This document shows, piece after piece, positions 8,659-19,200 of a stretch of DNA of 64,000 nucleotides. The notes under the pieces are model-generated. The model was not told the origin of the DNA and did not search any database. It saw only the letters and a program-made list of their open reading frames with translations. Numbering within the stretch: position 1 is the first letter of the stretch; the number at the start of each line of letters is the position of its first letter. A program made the position numbers and the translations under genes. The stretch is from Rodentibacter caecimuris (GTDB lineage Bacteria > Pseudomonadota > Gammaproteobacteria > Enterobacterales > Pasteurellaceae): assembly GCF_001019715.1 (NCBI RefSeq), contig NZ_BBXJ01000001.1:2418001-2482000 (forward strand), read 5' to 3'.

Positions 8659-10049
8659 CGGATACCCGCACTTATCAAGGCTTGGCTTGGGTAGCGGCAA
8701 TGGCGCTTTTTATGCAAAGCCTTGATGCCACGATCTTAAATACCGCATTACCGACAATTTCTGTCGATTTGCATAAATCGGCGTTTGAAATGCAAATGGC
8801 GATCATCGCCTATTCTTTAGCAGTCGCCTTGTTTATTCCCCTCACAGCATGGGTGACGGCAAAATTCGGTACACTCACTGTTTTTCGAAGTGCTGTCTTC
8901 ACATTTGTATTAGGATCTGTAGCTTGTGCCGCTGCACCTAATTTAGAAATCCTCATTCTCGCACGCGTTATTCAAGGCATTGGCGGGGCATTTATGATGC
9001 CGGTCGCCCGTTTAGCCATTATTCAATCCGTTCCTAAACATCAACTCCTTAACGCTTGGAATTTAATGGCAACAGCCGGTTTAATCGGACCGATTTTAGG
9101 ACCGATCTTAGGGGGATGGTTGGTGATTCATGCAACTTGGCACTGGATCTTTTTAATTAATATCCCTATTGGTATATTGGGTATTTGGGCTTCTAGTAGG
9201 GTAATGAACAATATCAAGGGCGATGAAGAAAAGTTGGATTGGATAGGCTTTTTATTGTTCGCGCTAGGTTTGGTGGGATTAACGCTCAGTTTAGATTTAC
9301 TGGGTGAAACTCGTCAAAATCCATTACCCACTTATAGTGCACTTATTCTCGGCATCTGCTTATTGGCTATTTATGTGATTTATGCGAAAGGAAATGAACG
9401 GGCGCTCCTACCACTTTCCCTATTTCGCACTAGAACATTTAGCTTGGGCATACTGGCTAATTTATTTATTCGTTTGTCCGCTTCCGGCGTACCATTTTTA
9501 TTACCGTTAATGTTTCAACTTTCTTTTGGATATAGTGCTGAAATGTCCGGTTGGTTACTTATGCCCATTGCCTTAATGTCAGTGATATTCAAAATCTTCA
9601 TCGGACATATTCTGAATAAATTCGGCTATAAAACTACGCTGATTTCATCCGCACTTTTTATGGCTATGGGGATTATCTCAATGGCATGGCTCAGCGCTCA
9701 AACCTCACTTGGCTGGATTATCTGTAATTTAATGTGGTATGGGGCCTGTATGTCAATGATTTTCACCGCTGTGAATACATTGGCTGTAGGCGATCTTTCT
9801 CAAGCACAAGCCAGTGCAGGAGCAACAGTGCTCAGCATTGTCCAACAAGTGGGCATTAGCTTTGGGATTGCCGTCTCATCTATTATTTTGAATGTTTATC
9901 GTCAACTTTTTGGTGATGAAGGGGAGCTATTGCAACAAGCCTTCAGCTATACATTCTTAACCTCATCTATTTTTGCTGTTTTATTGCTCTTGATCTTAGC
10001 CAAACTACACAAAGGAGATGGAAATCATTTACGCAAGAATTGTAGTTAG
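8655..10049 (+). CDS. MFS multidrug exporter, DHA2 (EmrB/MdtD-like) family
   Basis: Inner-membrane drug:proton antiporter of the 14-helix DHA2 group. It has the family signature LDATILNTALPTI in helix 1 and the GIGGAFMMPVARLAI region in helix 4-5, followed by the antiporter motif C region LIGPILGPILGGWL. The ATG at 8655 overlapping the mobB stop gives 464 residues. The longer frame from 8631 would start inside mobB without a better ribosome binding site. Substrates cannot be told from sequence. Confidence 0.88.
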   Translation: MTDTRTYQGLAWVAAMALFMQSLDATILNTALPTISVDLHKSAFEMQMAIIAYSLAVALFIPLTAWVTAKFGTLTVFRSAVFTFVLGSVACAAAPNLEILILARVIQGIGGAFMMPVARLAIIQSVPKHQLLNAWNLMATAGLIGPILGPILGGWLVIHATWHWIFLINIPIGILGIWASSRVMNNIKGDEEKLDWIGFLLFALGLVGLTLSLDLLGETRQNPLPTYSALILGICLLAIYVIYAKGNERALLPLSLFRTRTFSLGILANLFIRLSASGVPFLLPLMFQLSFGYSAEMSGWLLMPIALMSVIFKIFIGHILNKFGYKTTLISSALFMAMGIISMAWLSAQTSLGWIICNLMWYGACMSMIFTAVNTLAVGDLSQAQASAGATVLSIVQQVGISFGIAVSSIILNVYRQLFGDEGELLQQAFSYTFLTSSIFAVLLLLILAKLHKGDGNHLRKNCS

Positions 10050-10127
10050 CCCTCATTACGTCGAAGAAAAATTTTATTCTTGGCTTATTTTTTCGTGTTC
10101 TTTATTTTTCTATACTCTATTCAAAAA

Positions 10128-10203
10128 TTGCGTTATTATTCGACAATATTTATACCGAGTAGCTAAGTTGGTTTTTACCCGACACTTTTTATGAAGGGTA
10201 AAA
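10128..10203 (+). promoter_or_regulatory. Candidate promoter and leader hairpin of the giant adhesin gene
   Basis: TTGCGT (10128-10133), 17 bases, TATACC (10151-10156) form a moderate sigma70 promoter. About 10 bases after the predicted start lies a perfect 8-bp inverted repeat TTTTACCC (10173-10180) and GGGTAAAA (10196-10203) with a 15-base loop. It could be an RNA hairpin in the leader or an operator. The adhesin start codon is 31 bases further on. No simple-sequence repeat typical of phase variation is present. Confidence 0.45.
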
Positions 10204-10234
10204 TTATACTAATTCAACCTATAGGGATATTATC

Positions 10235-13200
10235 ATGAACAAAATCTTTAAAGTAATTTTCAACCACACCACGCAAACTTGGATGGCGGTATCTGAGTTA
10301 GCAAAAGGGCATTGTAAATCCTCCTCTAATAGCACCGTTGAGGTTTCGGATAAAAGTGAAGTAAAAGGGAAATCTTTTGCCGGTATTAAGACTATTGCTA
10401 TTACATCTGCAGTGATGATGGCAGTGGTGGTACCAAATGCTTTCGCCATACAAGCCGGTAGTGGGGAAATTAAACACAAATCGGGGCAAGGTACTGCAAT
10501 TGCAGGTGGTGAAGCAACTGGTGATAGTAATGCAATTGCTATTGGTATAGAAAATAATAAACAGTGGGGTGAAACTCGAGCAAAAGCCGCAGCCCCAGGA
10601 GCTATCGCAATTGGTACCGGCTCGAATGTAACAACAAGAATTGGGGTAGCACTTGGTTATCGGGCAAGTGCTACGGGAAGTAATAACGGTGATCAGGATT
10701 TCCCTTCAGTAGCAGTTGGTGGATATACAAATGCTAATGGTTTGGAAGCTACTGCAGTTGGTGGTCGCTCTCAAGCAGACGGAAGAGGTACTGCATCCTT
10801 CGGAGCCAACGCTACAGCAAATGGTGAAGGAGCAACAGCTGTTGGTTTTTTATCTAAAGCGACAGCGGCAGGTGGTACAGCTATTGGTACGAATACTACC
10901 GCAGGAACAGGTGTTGCGATTGGTCAATATGCCTCTGCATCAAATGGTCGTACTGATAAAGCCAGTGTGGCAGTAGGGGTAAAGGCAACTGCAAATGGTG
11001 AATTAACAACCGCTATTGGAACAGGGGCTACTGCTAAGTCAGGTGAAACCGTAGCGTTAGGAGCGAATGCTACGGCAGGCGCTCCTTGGCAGAACCATGC
11101 AACTGCGATAGGGGCTAATTCTAAAGCCGTTCATCAAGGTGGTGTGGCATTAGGCTTTTATTCAGAAACTGAACGAGCTGGAACATCAACAAACTTTACA
11201 GTAAAGAATGATTCTGGCAACAATATTAACACTGATAATTTTGCTGGAGCAGCCAAAACAGGGGATCCTAGCGATAGTAATGATATTACTAGGGTTGTAT
11301 CTGTTGGCAATGGAACAATGAAACGCCAAATTATTAATGTTGCAGCAGGGCGGGTTTCAGCAACATCAACCGATGCAATCAATGGTAGCCAACTTTATCA
11401 AGCAATGAAACATACGGGTTTTAATATTCAACAAAACGGCAGTACAAAATCTCGTATTAATAATGATGGTTTAGTGAATTTCACTAATGGCGACTATACA
11501 ACAGCAGTGGTTACCGATGGTGATAATAGTTCATCTGTCAAAATGAATGTGGTGACACAAAATATTTCTACTGATGCAAAAGGAATGACCAACGTTTCAG
11601 GCACATCAGGTTTAACAACCGCTAAAACCGTATCAGATGCAATTAATAATGCACTCAATAATTCTAGTTTCTTGCTTAAAGTTAATGATGATGCTGGTGA
11701 GAAGATCACACGAAATAGTTCAATCAATATTGCTCAAGGAAAAAATATTAATGTAGAGCGTAACGGTAGCACAATTACAGTCAAGACCGTTGATAATCCG
11801 AAATTTACTCAAGTCGATGTGGACAAGAAATTGAATGTAGCCGCCGGTGGTTCATTAACAGTATCCGGTACATCAAATTTACGTGGTAACATTCTACTTG
11901 GAGGTGAAGGTAAAAATATTACTTTCCAAAGTGGTTCCACTGTACACATGGGCAATAATAAGATCACCAACGTAAATAATGGTACAGCAAAAACGGATGC
12001 GGTAAATAAAGGACAGTTAGATGATGTAAGCAAGGTTGCTAACGCTGCTAATACTACGGCAAATACCGCCAATTCAACTGCAAATGCAGCTAATACAACG
12101 GCAAATGCTGCCAATACAACTGCAAATGCAGCTAACACAACGGCAAATACTGCCAATACAACTGCAAATACTGCCAATACAACTGCAAATGCGGCTAACA
12201 CTACGGCAAACACCGCCCTAAATAAAGTTAATCAAGGTTGGAACATCAATACAGGAAAGGCTGAAGGCGGTAATGTAGAAGGTAATAGTTCGACCAATGT
12301 TCAGATGGGCGATACTGTAAAAGTTATTGCAGGAAAAAATCTTAATATCACTCAAAGCGGCAAAGATATTACATTATCCGTTAATAATTCACCGAATTTC
12401 ACCAGCATTACAACGAGCAATGGTGCAACGATTGGCGGAGATTTAACTGTTAATGGCACAACCAAAACTAAAGACTTAAATGTCACCAACAATGCTACCG
12501 TTAATAATTTAACCGCAACCAACGGCACAATCACTAACTTAAATTCAACTAACGGTACAATCACTAACTTGAATTCTACCAACGGTACGATCACTAACTT
12601 GAATTCGACTAACGGTACGATCACTAACTTGAATTCTACCAACGGTACAATCACTAACTTGAATTCTACCAACGGTACGATCACTAACTTGAATTCTACC
12701 AACGGTACAATCACTAACCTGAATTCGACTAACGGTACAATCACTAACTTGAATTCAACTAACGGTACAATCACTAACTTGAATTCTACCAATGGTACGA
12801 TCACCAATTTAACGTCTGAAAATGGTACGTTTAGCAAGAACCTGACTTCCACAGGAGAAACTCTATTATCCGGTAATACAACTGTAGGCGGTCAAGGTAA
12901 AACCTTTACTGTCGCTAACGGAACAACCGTTAATATGGGTGGCAATGTGATTTCCAATATCACAGAGGGAACAAATGCAACCGATGCAGCAACTAAAGGT
13001 CAGTTGGATAAAGTAGAGCAAAATATCACGAATAATTTGACCGCACTTTCTAACAATCCATTGACCTTCGCCGGCAATTCAGGAAATACAACCCGTAAAC
13101 TTGGCGACACATTAAATATCACGGGAACAGCTACGACAAACGGTAACTATAGCTCTAAAAATGTCAAAACCGTGGTAACAGAGGGTAAAGTTGAAATTCA

Positions 13201-16200
13201 AATTGCAGAAAAACCTGAATTTGAAACAATTTCGACCACAGGTGATGCCACAATTGGTGGTAATTCAACGGTGAAAGGTAACTCTACTGTTGAGGGCGAT
13301 AGCACAATCAAAGGCACAACCACAACCAAAGATTTAAATGTCACCAACAATGCCAATATCGAAAAAGATTTGACAGTGAAGGGCAATTCAACGGTAAATG
13401 GCAACTCTACTGTTGAGGGCGATAGCACAGTCAAAGGCACAACCACAACCAAAGATTTGAATGTGACCAACAACGCCAATATCGAAAAAGATTTAACGGT
13501 TAAGGGCAATTCAACGGTGAAAGGTAACTCTACTGTTGAGGGCGATAGCACAGTCAAAGGCACAACCACAACCAAAGACTTGAATGTGACCAACAGCGCC
13601 AATATCGAAAAAGATTTGACAGTAAAAGGTAATTCAACCGTTGATGGCACGACCACAACCAAAGACTTAAATGTCACCAATAATGCTACCGTTAATAATT
13701 TAACCGCAACCAACGGTACGATCACCAATTTAACTTCTGAAAATGGCACGTTTAGCAATAACCTGACTTCCACTGGTGAAACTCTATTATCCGGTAACAC
13801 AACTGTAGGTGGTCAAGGTAAAACCTTTACGGTAGCGAATGGCACTAAAGTGGATATGGGTGGCAATGTTATCAGCAACATTACTGACGGAAATATCTCC
13901 GAAGGCAGTAAAGATGCGATAACAGGTGGTCAGTTACACACGACAATTCAAAACATCACAAATAGCCTAACCAATCAAGGTATGAATTTTACAGGGAACA
14001 ATGGTGTAGTTGTCACCCGTAAATTAGGTGAAACACTTACGGTTCAAGGTAGCTTAGCAGAAAATAAAGAAGCTGATAGCAGCAATATTCGTACAGTTGC
14101 AAATGCAACGACAGGTGCGATAGAAATTGTGATGGCAAAAGACCCTACATTCCGTAACTTAACAGCGACCGGTAATACAACAGTAGGCGGTGATTTAGGT
14201 GTAAATGGTACAACCACAACAAAAGACTTGAATGTGACCAACAACGCCAATATCGAAAAAGATTTAACGGTAAAAGGTAATTCAACCGTTGATGGCAACT
14301 CAACGGTTAATGGCACGACCACAACCAAAGATCTGAATGTGACCAACAATGCCAATATCGAAAAAGATTTGACGGTAAAAGGCAATTCAACCGTTGATGG
14401 CACGACCACAACCAAAGATCTGAATGTGACCAACAACGCCAATATCGAAAAAGATTTAACGGTAAAAGGTAATTCAACCGTTGATGGCAACTCAACGGTT
14501 AATGGCACAACCACAACCAAAGATCTGAATGTGACCAACAATGCCAATATCGAAAAAGATTTAACGGTAAAAGGTAATTCAACCATTGATGGCAACTCAA
14601 CTGTTAATGGCACGACCACAACCAAAGACTTGAATGTGACCAACAATGCCAATATCGAAAAAGATTTGACAGTAAAAGGTAATTCAACCGTTGATGGCAA
14701 CTCAACTGTTAATGGCACAACTACAACCAAAGACTTGAATGTGACCAACAACGCCAATATCGAAAAAGATTTGACGGTAAAAGGCAATTCAACGGTGAAA
14801 GGTAGTTCTACTGTTGAGGGCGATAGCACGGTCAAAGGTAATGCGACAGTTGAAGGTAAAACAACCACTAAAGATCTTACTGTCACTAATAACGCAACAG
14901 TGAATAATTTAACCGCAACAAACGGCACAATCACCAATTTAACTTCTGAAAATGGCACGTTTAGCAATAACCTGACTTCCACAGGTGAAACCGTATTATC
15001 CGGTAACACAACTGTAGGCGGTCAAGGTAAGACCTTTACGGTAGCGAATGGCACAAAAGTGGATATGGGGGGCAATGTTATCAGCAACATTACTGACGGA
15101 AATATCTCCGAAGGCAGTAAAGATGCGATAACAGGTGGTCAATTACACACCACAATTCAAAATATCACCTCAAGCCTAACAGATAAAGGGCTAAGCTTTA
15201 CAGGTAATTCAGGAAATACAAGTCGCAAATTAGGTGAAACATTAAATATCACGGGAACAGCTACAACAAGCGGTAACTATAGCTCTAAAAATGTCAAAAC
15301 CGTGGTGACTGAGGGTAAAGTTGAAATTCAAGTAGCAGAAAAACCTGAATTTGAAACAATTTCGACCACAGGTGATGCCACAATTGGTGGTAATTCAACA
15401 GTGAACGGTGATAGCACAGTCAAAGGCAATGCAACCTTTGAGAAAAATACTGTCACCAAAGGTAATGCGACAGTTGAAGGCACGACTACAACCAAAGATT
15501 TGAATGTAACCAACAATGCCAATATCGAAAAAGATTTGACGGTGAAGGGCAATTCAACGGTGAAAGGTAACTCTACTGTTGAGGGTGATAGCACTGTCAA
15601 AGGCAATGCAACTTTTGAGAAAGATACTATCACCAGAGGTAATGCGACAGTTGAAGGCACGACTACAACCAAAGATTTAAATGTAACCAACAATGCCAAT
15701 ATCGAAAAAGATTTGACGGTGAAGGGCAATTCAACGGTGAAAGGTAACTCTACTGTTGAGGGTGATAGCACGGTCAAAGGCAATGCGACTTTTGAGAAAG
15801 ATACTGTCACCAGAGGTAATGCGACAGTTGAAGGCACGACTACAACCAAAGATTTAAATGTAACCAACAATGCCAATATCGAAAAAGATTTGACGGTGAA
15901 GGGCAATTCAACGGTGAAAGGTAACTCTACTGTTGAGGGTGATAGCACGGTCAAAGGCAATGCGACTTTTGAGAAAGATACTGTCACCAGAGGTAATGCG
16001 ACAGTTGAAGGCACGACTACAACCAAAGATTTAAATGTAACCAACAATGCCAATATCGAAAAAGATTTGACGGTGAAGGGCAATTCAACGGTGAAAGGTA
16101 ACTCTACTGTTGAGGGTGATAGCACGGTCAAAGGCAATGCAACTTTTGAGAAAGATACTGTCACCAGAGGTAATGCGACAGTTGAAGGCACGACTACAAC

Positions 16201-19200
16201 CAAAGATTTAAATGTAACCAACAATGCCAATATCGAAAAAGATTTGACGGTGAAGGGCAATTCAACGGTGAAAGGTAACTCTACTGTTGAGGGTGATAGC
16301 ACGGTCAAAGGCAATGCGACTTTTGAGAAAGATACTGTCACCAGAGGTAATGCGACAGTTGAAGGCACGACTACAACCAAAGATTTAAATGTAACCAACA
16401 ATGCCAATATCGAAAAAGATTTGACGGTGAAGGGCAATTCAACGGTGAAAGGTAACTCTACTGTTGAGGGTGATAGCACGGTCAAAGGCAATGCGACTTT
16501 TGAGAAAGATACTGTCACCAAAGGTAATGCGACTGTTGAAGGCACAACAACCACCAAAGATCTTACTGTCACGAATAACGCGACAGTGAATAATTTAACT
16601 GCGACAAACGGCACAATCACCAATTTAACTTCTGAAAATGGCACGTTTAGCAATAAACTGACTTCCACAGGTGAAACCGTATTATCCGGTAATACAACTG
16701 TAGGTGGTCAAGATAAAACCTTTACTGTAGCGAATGGCACAAAAGTGGATATGGGTGGCAATGTTATCAGCAATATTGGTGAAGGAAATGTCACAGAGGG
16801 TAGTAAAGATGCAGTAACAGGTGGTCAACTTTACACAACGATCCAAGACTTCAGTAATCTTACAGGTAAAGGTCTGAATTTCACGGGAAATAATGGTGAA
16901 ATTGTCAACCGTAAATTAGGCGAAACACTGACAGTTAAAGGCAGTTTAGCAGAGGATAAAGAGGCTGATAGTAGTAATATTCGTACTGTAGCTAATGCAA
17001 CAACAGGTGCGATAGAAATTCTAATGGCGAAAGATCCTACTTTCCGTAATTTAACAACCACAGGTAATGCAACTATTGGTGGTAACTTAGATGTAGATGG
17101 CACAACCACAACTAAAGATCTGACTGTTACTAATAACGCTACAATTGAAAAAGACTTAGCAGTTAAGGGGAATTCAACCGTTGACGGTGATAGTACCGTT
17201 AAAGGAAATGCTACCTTTGAGAAAGATACTCTTACTAAAGGCAATGCGACCTTTGAAAAAGATACCTTAACGAAAGGTAACGCAACTGTTGAAGGCGACA
17301 GCACCGTTAAAGGCAATGCGACCTTTGAGAAAGATACCCTTACTAAAGGAAATGCGACCTTTGAAAAAGATACCTTAACGAAAGGTAACGCAACTGTTGA
17401 AGGCGACAGCACCGTTAAAGGAAATGCTACCTTTGAGAAAGATACTCTTACTAAAGGCAATGCGACCTTTGAAAAAGATACCTTAACGAAAGGTAACGCA
17501 ACTGTTGAAGGCGACAGCACCGTTAAGGGAAATGCTACCTTTGAGAAAGATACTCTTACTAAAGGAAATGCAACGGTTAATGGTGATAGCCTTGTGAAAG
17601 GCAATTCAACCGTTGAAGGTGACAGCACCGTTAAAGGCAATGCAACCTTTGAGAAAGACACCTTAACGAAAGGTAACGCAACCGTTGAGGGCGACAGCCT
17701 TGTGAAAGGTAACTCTACGGTTGAAGGTGACAGCACCGTTAAAGGCAATGCGACCTTTGAGAAAGACACCTTAACGAAAGGTAACGCAACCGTTGAGGGC
17801 GACAGCACCGTTAAAGGAAATGCTACCTTTGAGAAAGATACTCTTACTAAAGGAAATGCAACGGTTAATGGTGATAGCCTTGTGAAAGGCAATTCAACCG
17901 TTGAAGGTGACAGCACCGTTAAAGGCAATGCAACCTTTGAGAAAGACACCTTAACGAAAGGTAACGCAACCGTTGAGGGCGACAGCCTTGTGAAAGGTAA
18001 CTCTACGGTTGAAGGTGACAGCACCGTTAAAGGCAATGCGACCTTTGAAAAAGATACCTTAACGAAAGGTAACGCAACTGTTGAAGGCGACAGCACCGTT
18101 AAGGGAAATGCTACCTTTGAGAAAGATACTCTTACTAAAGGCAATGCGACCTTTGAAAAAGATACCTTAACGAAAGGTAACGCAACTGTTGAAGGCGACA
18201 GCACCGTTAAAGGAAATGCTACCTTTGAGAAAGATACTCTTACTAAAGGCAATGCGACCTTTGAAAAAGATACCTTAACGAAAGGTAACGCAACTGTTGA
18301 AGGCGACAGCACCGTTAAGGGAAATGCTACCTTTGAGAAAGATACTCTTACTAAAGGAAATGCAACGGTTAATGGTGATAGCCTTGTGAAAGGCAATTCA
18401 ACCGTTGAAGGTGACAGCACCGTTAAAGGCAATACAACCTTTGAGAAAGACACCTTAACGAAAGGTAAGGCAACCGTTGAGGGCGACAGCCTTGTGAAAG
18501 GTAACTCTACGGTTGAAGGTGACAGCACCGTTAAAGGCAATGCAACCTTTGAGAAAGACACCTTAACGAAAGGAAATGCAACAGTTGAGGGCGACAGCCT
18601 TGTGAAAGGTAACGCTACTGTTGAAGGTGACAGCACCGTTAAAGGCAACGCGACCTTTGAGAAAGATACCTTAACGAAAGGTAACGCAACGGTTGAGGGT
18701 GACAGTCTTGTGAAAGGTAATGCAACGATTGAAGGTACAACCACCACTCAAGATCTTTTGGTGAATGGCGACAGTACCACGAAGGGGAATTCAACGATTG
18801 GAGGAAGTCTAACCGTTGAAGGCAATACTGTTTTACAAGATGTAACGATTAATAAATCTTTAACTCTTGCGGATAATGCGAAAATTGATTTAGGTAATTC
18901 TGATATTGAAGGTAGCTTTAATATTTATGGCAATACCGACAAAAAAACGCTTAGTCAGGCATTGGATCAATTACAAATGACCGGACCACTCGTTTATGTC
19001 GATCCTAAAACAAACAAAGATGTTCAACATCGAACAGATGTTGTAAGACTCAATAGCGGCTCGGACAAACCTGTACGGGTAACAAATGTCGCAGATCCGA
19101 AAGAAGCCAGCGATGCAGTAAATCTCGGTTATTTTGACAAGAAATTGTCGCTAAATATGCGCGATGTGCATAGTCGTATTAATCGGGTTGATCGTCGCTT

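Noticed and set aside
12036-12221. Plus-strand out-of-frame ORF rich in Gln and Leu
   Set aside because: A frame shadow of the heptad repeats, with no start signals.
12521-12811. Possible CRISPR array
   Set aside because: The 30-bp repeats are contiguous with no unique spacers and are in-frame coding sequence of the adhesin.
15328-18747. Very long open frames on the minus strand inside the adhesin gene (about 200 to 640 codons)
   Set aside because: They mirror the repeat structure of the plus-strand gene, give monotonous Val/Pro/Leu/Ser peptides, and have no ribosome binding site. They are shadows of the repeats.
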